Positions 45,581 to 54,164 of a stretch of DNA of 64,000 nucleotides are shown piece by piece. This stretch comes from CAWDVK01 sp963805715 (lineage in GTDB: Bacteria > Actinomycetota > Actinomycetes > Streptosporangiales > Streptosporangiaceae), in contig CAWDVK010000009.1 of assembly GCA_963805715.1 (NCBI GenBank), forward strand, positions 434,001 through 498,000, in the 5' to 3' direction. The notes under the pieces are model-generated. The model was not told the DNA's origin, made no database searches, and saw only the letters and a list, made by a program, of their open reading frames with translations. Both the position numbers and the translations under genes were made by a program. How positions within the stretch are numbered: the stretch's first letter is position 1; the number at the start of each line of letters is the position of its first letter.

Positions 45581-46146
45581 CAGGCCAGCATTCACGCCAG
45601 GAAGGCCTCGCCCTGGCCCTGACCGCGGCGTCACTGCCGGCGATCGCCGGGGCTGGCATTACGCCGTCCGCCCAGGCAGCGTCCCAGGGGCCAGACAGTC
45701 TCAACCCGATGCTTCCACCTGGGAGATTCAGCGGTCCTACCGGATGAAAGCCATTGGCGAACATACGCACGCGAGGGGATTCGACTTCCACTCGCGCACG
45801 GCGCGTCGAATAAGAACGCTCACGGCAACACGCCGGGCCGGCTCAAGATCCGTACACCACTCCCACGGACGCGAACCCTCGTGTCGCCCATCGACTCGGC
45901 AGTTCAGTGATGGCCAGCGCAGCTGTTACCCGCTCCGATGGTTAGCACAGGCGCACACGCTCCTACCCGTTCGCGTTTCCATGGCCGTGAACGATCCGCC
46001 CTAACCGTTAGGGGGTCAGCACCAACTCAGCATGCTATCGGCAACTGGCGGGAACCAACCAGGAATAACGGGCAAACGACCAGACGGGCAGAATCCCCGC
46101 ACATGGCCCCGTTCGGGCCCCGCATCACCGCCATGACCTGCGCTTA
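45581..46146. other. Non-coding 566 bp with dispersed repeat
   Basis: No supported gene. Only short shadow frames are open. The region holds copy 3 of the 18-bp repeat and the flank of the acyl-CoA dehydrogenase gene that is duplicated at 43.45 kb. It looks like decayed sequence. Confidence 0.5.
46015..46032. repeat. 18-bp dispersed repeat, copy 3
   Basis: GTCAGCACCAACTCAGCA, in the same orientation as copies 1 and 2. Copies 2 and 3 bracket the broken ATPase gene as direct repeats. Confidence 0.5.
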
Positions 46147-47373
46147 TTATCGCACATCAAGCCCCGTGACGGCCCTTCCGATGATCATGCGCTGGATCTC
46201 GGACGTGCCCTCGAAAATCGTGAAGATCTTGGCGTCCCGGTGCCACCGCTCGACCGGGTAGTCCCGGGTGTAGCCGTTCGCGCCGAGTATCTGGATCGCC
46301 TGCTCGGTGACCCGCACGGCCGTCTCGCCGGCCACCAGCTTGGAGATCGACCCCTCCGCATGCTCGAACGGCCGGCCGGTCCGCGCCATCCAGCCGGCCC
46401 GCCAGGTCAGCAGCCGGGCCGCGTCCACCGCCGCCTGCATGTCGGCGAGCATGAAGGCGACCGCCTGGTTCTGCCCGATCGGGCGGCCGAACTGGACCCG
46501 GTCGCGGGCATAGTCGCGGGCGAACTCGAACGCAGCGCGGGCCACGCCCACGGCCATCGCCGCCACGCTGGGCCGGGACGCCTCGAAGGTCTTCATGGCC
46601 GCCTGCTCGCCGGCCAGGCCCTCGGCCAGCCTGGCCAGCCGGGCATCCAGCCTCTCCTTGCCGCCGACCAGGCAGGTCCCCGGCACCCGGACGTCATCCA
46701 GCACGACCTCGGCGGTATGCGAGGCCCGGATCCCGTGCTTGCGGAACTTCTGGCCCTGCGACAGCCCGGCAGTCCCCGGCGGGACGATGAACGTCGCCTG
46801 GCCCCGGCTGCCCAGCGACCGCTCCACCGACGCGACGACCACGTGCACGTCCGCGATCCCGCCATTGGTCGCCCAGGTCTTCGTCCCGTTGAGCACCCAC
46901 TCGTCGGTGGCCTCCTGGTACACGGCCCTGGTCCTGATGGAGCCGACGTCGCTGCCCGCATCGGGCTCGGACGAGCAGAAGGCCGCCAGCTTCACGTCGC
47001 CTGGACCGCCGAACATCTGCGGCAGCCATTCGCCGATCTGCTCCGGCGTGCCGTTGCTGGCCACCGCGATCGCGGCCAGGCCGCTGCCGACCAGCGACAG
47101 GCCGATACCAGCGTCGCCCCAGAACAGTTCCTCGAATGCGACCACCGTGCCGAGCCCGCTGGGCTCCATCCACTGCTCGGCGAAGAAATCCAGCGAGTAC
47201 AGGCCGATCTTGGCGGCCTCCTCGATGATCGGCCAGGGCGTCTCCTCGCGCTCGTCCCACTCGGCCGCGGCCGGGCGGATCACGTCTTTCGCGAACTCGT
47301 GCACCCACTTCTGCATGTCCCGGACGTCCGGCGTCAGATCGATCGAGAAACCCTCGGCAGGCTTGTCGCTCAT
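46147..47373 (-). CDS. Acyl-CoA dehydrogenase
   Basis: A 408-residue FAD enzyme that makes the alpha-beta double bond in acyl-CoAs. FAD-binding segments are KLAAFCSSEPDAGSDVGSI and TKTWATNGGIAD. The C-terminal domain has DRVQFGRPIGQNQAVAFMLADM (in parts), QILGANGYTRDYPVERWHRD and FTIFEGTSEIQRMIIGR, where the Glu of FEG is the likely catalytic base. ATG 47373 follows AAGGAG with 5-nt spacing. A perfect 14-bp palindrome lies 86 bp upstream and a TetR gene is divergent, as in fatty-acid catabolic control. Its 3' end is duplicated at 43.45 kb. Chain length preference is unknown. Confidence 0.93.
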   Translation of the reverse strand: MSDKPAEGFSIDLTPDVRDMQKWVHEFAKDVIRPAAAEWDEREETPWPIIEEAAKIGLYSLDFFAEQWMEPSGLGTVVAFEELFWGDAGIGLSLVGSGLAAIAVASNGTPEQIGEWLPQMFGGPGDVKLAAFCSSEPDAGSDVGSIRTRAVYQEATDEWVLNGTKTWATNGGIADVHVVVASVERSLGSRGQATFIVPPGTAGLSQGQKFRKHGIRASHTAEVVLDDVRVPGTCLVGGKERLDARLARLAEGLAGEQAAMKTFEASRPSVAAMAVGVARAAFEFARDYARDRVQFGRPIGQNQAVAFMLADMQAAVDAARLLTWRAGWMARTGRPFEHAEGSISKLVAGETAVRVTEQAIQILGANGYTRDYPVERWHRDAKIFTIFEGTSEIQRMIIGRAVTGLDVR

Positions 47374-47458
47374 GTCGCTCCTTGCGGCTGTCCGCGGCCC
47401 GGCCACGCGCTCGGCGCACGGCGCACGGCCACTCGGCACACCTCTACCCCGACGTAAG

Positions 47459-47472
47459 TTACTCACGAGTAA
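47459..47472. promoter_or_regulatory. 14-bp palindrome upstream of acyl-CoA dehydrogenase
   Basis: TTACTCACGAGTAA has perfect 6-bp arms around AC. It is in an AT-richer patch between the dehydrogenase gene and the divergent TetR gene. TTACT...AGTAA-type sites are typical of TetR regulators of lipid catabolism. The regulator that binds here is probably the neighbour, but that is inference. Confidence 0.6.
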
Positions 47473-47759
47473 TCAATACTTTACGGGGCGGCCAGCCGAT
47501 GCGCCAGTACCGAGGCACGCCCCCATCGGCGCAGGGCATGACAGAACACCACGAACGGCATGGCAGAACGCCACGGGAGTGCGCATGTCACCCGCACCGG
47601 CAGCCAGCCCTGGCGCCCGGCGCCTGACACGACGCCGGCCCGGCGCAGGCCTGACGCCGGCCAGCGCCACCGGCCGGCACCGCCGGTGACTGCATGCTTT
47701 CTCGCTGCTGCAGCCGGTCACCGGGGTAGACTGAGACGTCCTTTGTTCCGGATCTGGTG

Positions 47760-48377
47760 ATGATGTCATCCACCGCGGGAAGCAAGCCCGATCGGACAGC
47801 CGCGCCGGCTGACAGCGGCCGTGAGCGCATCCGGCGTGCCGCCTACGAATTGTTCAGCCGAAGCGGCGTGCGAGCGGTCGGGGTGGACACCGTGATTGCC
47901 CAGGCCGGTATCGCGAAGATGACGTTGTACCGCAACTTCTCGTCCAAGGACGAGCTGATCCTCGACTTCCTGGACCGCCGCGAGGAACTCTGGGTCAACC
48001 AGTGGCTCGTCGCGCAGGTCATGGAGCGCGCCGACCAGCCGGCCCAGCGCCTGCTCGCCATTTTCAACGTCTTCTCTGCATGGTTCGCCCGGCCCGATTT
48101 CGAGGGCTGCGCGTTCCTGACCACCATGCTCGAGATCAGCGACCGCTGCCATCCGGTGCGCCAGGCCACTGTCGATCATCTCGCCAACATCCGGCATTTC
48201 CTGGGCGATCTCGCGGCCGGCGCCGGCATCAAGGACAGCGACGCGTTCGCGCGCCAGTGGCACATCCTCATGAAGGGCTCGATCATGGCCGCTCATGAAG
48301 GCGACACAGCGGCCGGCCAGCGCGCGCGGGAACTCGGCCAGCTGCTGCTGGCCAGCCACGGAGTGAGCGCCTGCTAG
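47760..48377 (+). CDS. TetR-family transcriptional regulator
   Basis: A 205-residue TetR protein. Helix-turn-helix: RERIRRAAYELFSRSGVRAV then VIAQAGIAKMTLYRNFSSKDELI (residues 20-65). The C-terminal part has FLDRREELWVNQWL and RPDFEGCAFLTTMLEI, usual for regulators with a small hydrophobic ligand. Start choice is open among GTG 47757, ATG 47760 and ATG 47763; none has a strong ribosome site. TAGACT at 47728-47733 could be a -10. It is divergent from acyl-CoA dehydrogenase and upstream of an enoyl-CoA hydratase, so control of an acyl-CoA pathway is likely. Confidence 0.9.
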   Translation: MMSSTAGSKPDRTAAPADSGRERIRRAAYELFSRSGVRAVGVDTVIAQAGIAKMTLYRNFSSKDELILDFLDRREELWVNQWLVAQVMERADQPAQRLLAIFNVFSAWFARPDFEGCAFLTTMLEISDRCHPVRQATVDHLANIRHFLGDLAAGAGIKDSDAFARQWHILMKGSIMAAHEGDTAAGQRARELGQLLLASHGVSAC

Positions 48378-48664
48378 GCAGGCCGAGCTGCCGCAGCCCC
48401 GGCCGCCAGGTCAGCTGACGCTACCAGAAGGCACCCGCCACGGCTCCGGCCGTGATCACCTCCATGGCCGCTGCCGCCCGGCCGGTCGGCCAGGGCCCCT
48501 CCCCGCGAGGCCGGAGACCGCGGCGCTGAGACGCCCGGGGCTGCCCGGCATGATCCGGTGCCGGCTGGCTATCGTGGTGCCCGCGGCAGCGGGCGGGCCG
48601 CGGGCGAGCGGACTGACGGCGCCGCTGGCCGCGCAGCAGCGGACCGAGAGGACGCACGATCCGG

Positions 48665-49453
48665 ATGGATGTCAGCAGCTACCGGCAACTGGTTTTCGAG
48701 CGCCGCGACAACGGCGTCCTGCTCATCACGCTCAGCCGGCCTGATGCGCTGAACGCCGCCGACGAGGTCATGCACGGCGAGCTGGCCAGAGTCTGGGCTG
48801 ACGTGAGCCGGGATCCGGACACCAGGGTGGCCGTCGTCACCGGCGAGGGCCGGGCGTTCTCGGCCGGCGGCGACCTGGCCATGGTCGAGCGGATGGCCGG
48901 CGACTACGACGCGGTGACCCGGATGCTCACCGAGATGAGCGACCTGGTCTATAACCTGGTCAACTGCGAGAAGCCGATCGTCTCCGCGATCAACGGGGTG
49001 GCCGTCGGCGCCGGGCTGGTGGTCGCGCTGCTGGCCGACATCAGCATCTGCGCGGACGATGCGCGGCTGGGCGACGGGCACGTCCGCCTCGGCGCCGCGG
49101 CCGGGGATCACGCGGCGATCATCTGGCCGCTGCTGTGCGGCCTGGCCCGTGCGAAGTACTACCTGCTGACCGGGGAGATGGTGACCGGGGCGGAAGCCGA
49201 GCGCATCGGCCTGGTCAGCAAGTCGCTGCCGGCCGCGGCGGTGCTGCCCGAGGCGCTGCGGATCGCCGACGGCCTGGCGGCCGGCCCGCAGCTGGCCATC
49301 CGGCTCACCAAGCGGGCGCTGAACAGCTGGCTCCGGACCGCCGGCCCGATCTTCGACCAGTCAGCCGCCTACGAGATGCTCAACTTCCTCGGTCCCGACG
49401 TGCGTGAGGGCGCCGCCGCCTTCCGGGAGCGGCGGCCGCCCCGCTTCAGCTAG
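48665..49453 (+). CDS. Enoyl-CoA hydratase/isomerase-family protein
   Basis: A 262-residue crotonase. Oxyanion-hole segments AFSAGGDLAMV (about residue 62) and NGVAVGAGLVVALLADI (about 105-121) are intact. In the active-site region, HVRLGAAAGDHAAIIWPLLCG, the glutamates of classical hydratases are not obvious, so it may be a hydrolase or another crotonase reaction. The ATG has only a distant GAGGA. It stands in the same orientation as the TetR gene 287 bp upstream, with nothing recognisable between. It converges on ramB with 34 bp between stops. Confidence 0.87.
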   Translation: MDVSSYRQLVFERRDNGVLLITLSRPDALNAADEVMHGELARVWADVSRDPDTRVAVVTGEGRAFSAGGDLAMVERMAGDYDAVTRMLTEMSDLVYNLVNCEKPIVSAINGVAVGAGLVVALLADISICADDARLGDGHVRLGAAAGDHAAIIWPLLCGLARAKYYLLTGEMVTGAEAERIGLVSKSLPAAAVLPEALRIADGLAAGPQLAIRLTKRALNSWLRTAGPIFDQSAAYEMLNFLGPDVREGAAAFRERRPPRFS

Positions 49454-49487
49454 CGCCGGCCGCCGCTGAGCGCCGGGACGCGCGCCG

Positions 49488-50960
49488 TCAGTCCTTCTCG
49501 TGCCGGTCCAGGAACTCCAGCACGGCAGCCTCGTCCACGCCGGGGAAGCTGCCCGACGGCAGCGCCAGCAGCACGTGCGAGTGGGCGCGGGCCGAGGGCC
49601 AGGCCATCCCCTCCCAGCGCGCGGCCAGCGCGGCTGGCGGGCGCTGGCAGCACTCCCCGTCCGGGCAGGCCGACAACGTCCGCTTGGTCGTCTCGCGACC
49701 GCGGAACCAGCGCGAGTGCTCGTACGGCACGCCCAGGGTGATCGCGAACCCGCGCTCGCGGCCCGAGTCGACCAGCGCCGTGCACCAGTACGTGCCCGAG
49801 GGCGTGTCCGAGTACTGATAGTGCGGGCTGAACGGGTCAGCGACGGTGAACACCTGGCGGCCGGACCACAGGCGGCACATCCGCTGGCCCTCGATCGCGC
49901 CGGCCGGGTCGGCCGGGAAGATCACCCCGTCGTTCTCGTAGGCCTTGTAGATGATGCCGTCATCGTCGTTCTTCACGAAGTGGCAGGGGACGCCGAGATG
50001 ATGGGTGGCGAGGTTGGTGAAGCGGTGCGCCGCCATCTCGTAGGACACCGAGAACACGTCCCGCAGGTCCTCCACGGCCAGGTCCCTGGCGTCCTTGGCG
50101 GCCTGCAGGAAACGCGCGGCGGGCTGCTCGGGCACCAGCACGGCGGCGGCGAAGTAGTTGGCCTCCACCCGCTGCCGCAGGAACTCGGCGAAGTCGGCGG
50201 GGGCGGCGTGCCCGAGCACGAAATGCCCGAGCGTCTGCAGCAGCACGGCGCGCGGCGTGTGCATGCCGAGCGTCTCCTGCCTCAGGTAGATCCGGCGGTT
50301 GCGCAGGTCGGTCACGGACCGGGCCGAGCGCGGCAGGTCCTGCGCGTACCGGACGGCGAACCCGTGCCGGCTGACCACCGCGAGCAGCATGCCCTGCGAG
50401 AGAGCGCCGCCCGAGTACCCGACGGTGCCGAGCGCGTCCGCCGCCGCCGCCTCGATCTCGGCGAAGTAGTTGCCGCGCTCGGCCATCATGAGCCGCAGGT
50501 CAGCATTGGCGGCGCGGGCCTCCTCCGGCGTGGCCGTCGGCCTAGCCCGCAGCTCGCGCAGCTCGGCGTGCAGCGCGAGCACGTGCTCCAGCACGTCGTT
50601 GGGCACCCGGGCGCCGGGCCGCAGCGGCGGCAGGCCCAGCTCGGCGAAGGCGGGATCACGCTGGGCCTCGGCCAGGGCGATCTCCAGCTGCGCCCGGCGG
50701 TTCGGCGGCTGCCGCCGCAGCAGCTCCTCGGCCGGCACTGAGAGCGCGGCGGCGAGCGAATCGATCAGCGAGAGCTTCGGCTCCCGCCGGCCGTTCTCCA
50801 GCAGCGACAGCGCGGACGGCGCACGCCCGACCCGCTGGCCCAGCTCGGCCAGCGTCAGCCCGCGGGCCCGTCGCACGTGCCGCAGTCGCTGGCCGAACAG
50901 ACCGAGATCGATGCCGCTCTCTCGCAAAGATCGAGAATCTTCGCTAGCGAATACTTGCAT
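49488..50960 (-). CDS. ramB: RamB-like regulator of acetate metabolism
   Basis: A 490-residue regulator of the XRE plus short-chain fatty acyl sensor type. The helix-turn-helix is LRHVRRARGLTLAELGQRVG then APSALSLLENGRREPKLSLI (residues 24-65). The central IrrE-like region has ILLQTLGHFVLGHAAP-type sequence without a full HExxH. The C-terminal domain (about 340-485) has WSGRQVFTVADPF and CPDGECCQRPP, a Cys cluster. In Corynebacterium and mycobacteria RamB controls the glyoxylate cycle, and here the gene is divergent from isocitrate lyase, which supports the same job. The ATG at 50958-50960 is only 117 bp from aceA, and two palindromes lie within its first codons. Confidence 0.9.
   Translation of the reverse strand: MQVFASEDSRSLRESGIDLGLFGQRLRHVRRARGLTLAELGQRVGRAPSALSLLENGRREPKLSLIDSLAAALSVPAEELLRRQPPNRRAQLEIALAEAQRDPAFAELGLPPLRPGARVPNDVLEHVLALHAELRELRARPTATPEEARAANADLRLMMAERGNYFAEIEAAAADALGTVGYSGGALSQGMLLAVVSRHGFAVRYAQDLPRSARSVTDLRNRRIYLRQETLGMHTPRAVLLQTLGHFVLGHAAPADFAEFLRQRVEANYFAAAVLVPEQPAARFLQAAKDARDLAVEDLRDVFSVSYEMAAHRFTNLATHHLGVPCHFVKNDDDGIIYKAYENDGVIFPADPAGAIEGQRMCRLWSGRQVFTVADPFSPHYQYSDTPSGTYWCTALVDSGRERGFAITLGVPYEHSRWFRGRETTKRTLSACPDGECCQRPPAALAARWEGMAWPSARAHSHVLLALPSGSFPGVDEAAVLEFLDRHEKD
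50920..50951. promoter_or_regulatory. Two palindromes at the ramB 5' end (candidate RamB sites)
   Basis: TCTCG-7-CGAGA at 50920-50936 (containing CGCAAAG) and the perfect 12-mer TTCGCTAGCGAA at 50940-50951. They lie in the first codons of ramB, about 125-160 bp before aceA. The Corynebacterium RamB site contains TTGCAAA-like sequence, and the first palindrome is partly similar. If ramB starts later, both would be intergenic. Confidence 0.5.
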
Positions 50961-51077
50961 TTCTTCACTGTAGCTGAATCCTGGGAGAAGTTCAGGACGT
51001 TCGGCCCTAGCGCCGGGCCGCCGGCTGCACGCAGGCTGGATAGAACACCCGGGGACGACCCTGCAGGAGGTACCCAA

Positions 51078-52433
51078 ATGAGCGACCGTCGCCTCGAGGG
51101 CACGCTTAACGGTTCAGCACCAGCCAGCGGCCAGCCGGTGGCCGATTCGCCCGAAGCTCAGGCCGCCGCGTTGCACCAGCAATGGGCAACAGATCCGCGC
51201 TGGGCTGGCATCGAGCGCACCTACAGCGCCGCCGCTGTGATCAGGCTCCGCGGCTCGATCCAGGAAGAGCACACGCTGGCCCGGCTGGGTGCCGAGCGTT
51301 TGTGGTCGCTGCTGCAGGAGGACGGGTACGTCAACTCGCTGGGCGCGCTGACCGGAAATCAGGCGGTGCAGCAGGTCAAGGCGGGGCTGCGGGCCATCTA
51401 CCTGTCCGGCTGGCAGGTTGCCGCGGACGCGAACCTGGCCGCCCAGACCTACCCGGACCAGAGCCTGTACCCGGCCAACTCGGTGCCCCAGGTGGTCCGC
51501 CGGATCAACAACGCCCTGCTGCGGGCCGACCAGATTACCTGGTCGGAGGCCCACAACGACGGAGCGCCGTACTGGCTCGCGCCCATCGTGGCCGACGCCG
51601 AGGCGGGCTTCGGCGGCGTGCTGAACGCGTTCGAGCTGATGAAGGCCATGATCGCGGCCGGCGCTGCCGGGGTGCACTGGGAGGATCAGCTGGCCTCCGA
51701 GAAGAAGTGCGGCCACATGGGCGGCAAGGTGCTGATCCCGACCGGCCAGCACGTCAAGACGCTCAACGCGGCCCGGCTGGCCTCCAACGTCTGCGGCGTG
51801 CCGACGCTGGTCGTCGCCCGCACCGACGCCCAGGCGGCGACGCTGCTGACCAGCGACGTCGATGAGCGCGACCGGGACTTCGCGACCGGCGAGCGGACCG
51901 CTGAAGGCTTCTACCACGTGCGAAACGGGATCGAGGCGTGCATCGCCCGCGGCCTGGCCTACGCGCCCTACTCCGACCTGCTGTGGATGGAGACGTCGAA
52001 GCCGGACCTGAACGTCGCGCGGGAGTTCGCCGAGGGGATCAAGGCCGTCTACCCGGATCAGATGCTCGCCTTCAACTGCTCGCCGTCGTTCAACTGGCGG
52101 GCGAACCTGGACGAGGGCACGATCGAGAAGTTCCAGCGCGAGCTCGGCGAGATGGGGTACAAGTTCCAGTTCATCACGCTGGCCGGATTCCACGCGCTGA
52201 ACCACTCGATGTTCGAGCTGGCCCGCGGCTACCTGGCCGAGGGCATGCCGGCCTACGTCCGGCTGCAGGAGGCCGAGTTCGCCTCGGAGCACGACGGCTA
52301 CACGGCGACACGGCACCAGCGCGAGGTCGGCACCGGGTACTTCGACATGATCACCTCCGCCGTCAGCCCGAACGCGTCGACCACGGCGCTGGTCGGCTCG
52401 ACGGAGAGCGAGCAGTTCGCCGGGAAGCACTGA
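51078..52433 (+). CDS. aceA: Isocitrate lyase
   Basis: A 451-residue isocitrate lyase, which splits isocitrate into glyoxylate and succinate to bypass CO2 loss when growing on acetate or fatty acids. The catalytic Cys is in EKKCGHMGGKVLIP (about residue 213). WEDQLASEKK, VVARTDAQAA and FNCSPSFNW are all present. Length matches short bacterial forms. AGGAGGT lies 7 nt before the ATG, a very strong ribosome site. The divergent RamB gene and the neighbouring acyl-CoA genes fit acetate/fatty-acid use. Malate synthase is not in the window. Confidence 0.96.
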   Translation: MSDRRLEGTLNGSAPASGQPVADSPEAQAAALHQQWATDPRWAGIERTYSAAAVIRLRGSIQEEHTLARLGAERLWSLLQEDGYVNSLGALTGNQAVQQVKAGLRAIYLSGWQVAADANLAAQTYPDQSLYPANSVPQVVRRINNALLRADQITWSEAHNDGAPYWLAPIVADAEAGFGGVLNAFELMKAMIAAGAAGVHWEDQLASEKKCGHMGGKVLIPTGQHVKTLNAARLASNVCGVPTLVVARTDAQAATLLTSDVDERDRDFATGERTAEGFYHVRNGIEACIARGLAYAPYSDLLWMETSKPDLNVAREFAEGIKAVYPDQMLAFNCSPSFNWRANLDEGTIEKFQRELGEMGYKFQFITLAGFHALNHSMFELARGYLAEGMPAYVRLQEAEFASEHDGYTATRHQREVGTGYFDMITSAVSPNASTTALVGSTESEQFAGKH

Positions 52434-52466
52434 CCTGCGGCGGGGCCGGGCCTACGGGTGTGTGGC

Positions 52467-52502
52467 GGGGCCGTCGCTGCGACTAGTCGCAGTGACGGCC
52501 CC
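52467..52502. terminator. 36-bp near-perfect palindrome between aceA and convergent gene
   Basis: GGGGCCGTC pairs with GACGGCCCC and the inner CTGCGACTAGTCGCAG is itself palindromic; only one base pair in the middle of the arm is mismatched. It lies 33 bp after aceA and 15 bp after the stop of the convergent secreted protein gene. A bidirectional terminator is the likely role. Confidence 0.75.
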
Positions 52503-52516
52503 GTCGCTGCGGCGGC

Positions 52517-54043
52517 TCACGATCCGGTGAGCGCCAGCCCGCGTACGTATCCGGTCGAGGTCGTGTAAACGCCGGCTGCCGCGCAGTGCGCGGCTGACGG
52601 GCAGGCCACGGTGAACAGCTGCGCAGCCGGGCTGGCGCTGGCGTTCGCCGGCAGCGGCGCCTCGGCTGCGGTCCAGGTCGATCCGCTGAGCGTCAGCAGC
52701 AGGCCCTGCAGGTGACTGGCCGAGTCGACGTAGCCGCCGGCCGCCGTGCACTGCGCCGCGGCCGGGCACGTCACCGACCACGCGCCGGTGGGTCCGGTTT
52801 CCTGGCTGGGCCTCGCGTTGGCCGGCAGCGGCGCGGTGACGGCCGTCCAGGACGTCCCCGTCCCGGTCAGCAGGATTCCCTCTTCGTTCTCCGCCGCATC
52901 CAGGTAGTCGCCCACGGCCGCGCAGGACAGCGCGACGCAGGACACGGACTCCAGGTCGACGCTCTGCATCCGGCCGGCGCCGGCCGGCACCGGCGCCTGC
53001 GCTGCCGTCCAGGATGAACCGGACCCGGAAACCAGCAGCCCTCGCCCGGCGCCGCTGGTATCGGCATAACCGCCGACCGCCACGCAATGGCCCGATGCGG
53101 AGCAGGACAGGGCGGTGAGGCCGCCGAAGGACTGCTGGTCCATGTTGGCCGGCAGCGGTACCGGCGTATCCGACCAGGTACTTCCCGCCCAGGTCAGCAT
53201 CAGCGCGTCAAACTTGCCGGCGGAGGTCAGGAAGCTGCCGGACGCGGCGCACTGGCTCGACGATGAGCATGCCACGGAGCTGAGTATGAGATTCGAGCCG
53301 CCGGCTGGCAGTGGCGCCTGCGCGTCAGTCCAGGACGAGCCCGACCGGGTCAGCAGCAGTCCGTGCAGCATGCCCGCGGAGTCCCGGAAGGTGCCGACGG
53401 CCAGGCACTCGGTGGCCGTGGGGCAGGCGACGCCGGATAGCTCGGTGATCGCCGAGCCCGGCCCCGGGGCCGACGGCCTGGTCAGTGTCCAGGATCGGCC
53501 GGACCAGGTCAGGATCAGCCCGCCGGCGGAGCTGGCCGTGCCGACGGCGACGCACAGCCTGGTGGTCGGGCACGCCACCGAGCTCAGGCTGGTGCCGCTG
53601 GCCTCCGCCGCCGCCGGAAGCCCGGCGGCGGCCCAGGATGTCCCGCCGCTCAGCAGCAGGGCACGGGAGTCATCCTCGGTGCCCTGGTACTGGTACTCGC
53701 CCACGGCCACGCACTTCGCCGCGGACGGGCAGGCCATCGACCGGAGCCGGACCGGCGAGCCCCCGCCGGCCCCGGCGGGCAGCGTGAACCGGGTCGGCAC
53801 CCAGTTCCGCGCGCTGGCGGCTGCCGGGGCCGTCACCGCTGCCGCGGTCAGCGCCGCCGCCGTGGCCGTCCTCGCCGTCGCCGTCCTCGCCGTCACAGCC
53901 GACGCCGGCTGCGCCAGCGCGAGGCCGGCGGTTAACGCGGCCGCCGCGGTCAGCGCCGTGAGCGCCGCCCCGCTGATCCGCACCGGTCCTGGCCGCCTCG
54001 CTGCGCCGTCTCTCATGATCCGGAGTATGCCACGCTTAGTCAC
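52517..54043 (-). CDS. Secreted repeat protein, possible beta-propeller
   Basis: The 508-residue protein starts with a long signal region (basic start, then ISGAALTALTAAAALTAGLALA, cleavage near ASA) and an Ala/Thr-rich linker. From about residue 95 it holds seven full and one partial copy of a 50-residue unit: L-S-S-V-A-C-P-x4-C-V-A-V-G, then a loop, LLLTxSGSSW, T-x3-APLPA. Each unit has a pair of Cys about 6 apart, so each probably has a small disulfide loop. Seven or eight beta-strand units suggest a propeller outside the cell. No catalytic motif is seen and no family named. The start may be GTG 54043 or ATG 54014-54016; neither has a good ribosome site. Confidence 0.78.
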   Translation of the reverse strand: MTKRGILRIMRDGAARRPGPVRISGAALTALTAAAALTAGLALAQPASAVTARTATARTATAAALTAAAVTAPAAASARNWVPTRFTLPAGAGGGSPVRLRSMACPSAAKCVAVGEYQYQGTEDDSRALLLSGGTSWAAAGLPAAAEASGTSLSSVACPTTRLCVAVGTASSAGGLILTWSGRSWTLTRPSAPGPGSAITELSGVACPTATECLAVGTFRDSAGMLHGLLLTRSGSSWTDAQAPLPAGGSNLILSSVACSSSSQCAASGSFLTSAGKFDALMLTWAGSTWSDTPVPLPANMDQQSFGGLTALSCSASGHCVAVGGYADTSGAGRGLLVSGSGSSWTAAQAPVPAGAGRMQSVDLESVSCVALSCAAVGDYLDAAENEEGILLTGTGTSWTAVTAPLPANARPSQETGPTGAWSVTCPAAAQCTAAGGYVDSASHLQGLLLTLSGSTWTAAEAPLPANASASPAAQLFTVACPSAAHCAAAGVYTTSTGYVRGLALTGS

Positions 54044-54164
54044 TCTGCGTAGCGAACTCTGGCTTTAAGTAGCGGAAACTGGCCGGCACTGGCCTGCATC
54101 TGCGGCGCCCACGGCTCGCGGCGCCCGAACGGGCCAGCCTCGCCCGGCGTGTCGGGCCGGACGC

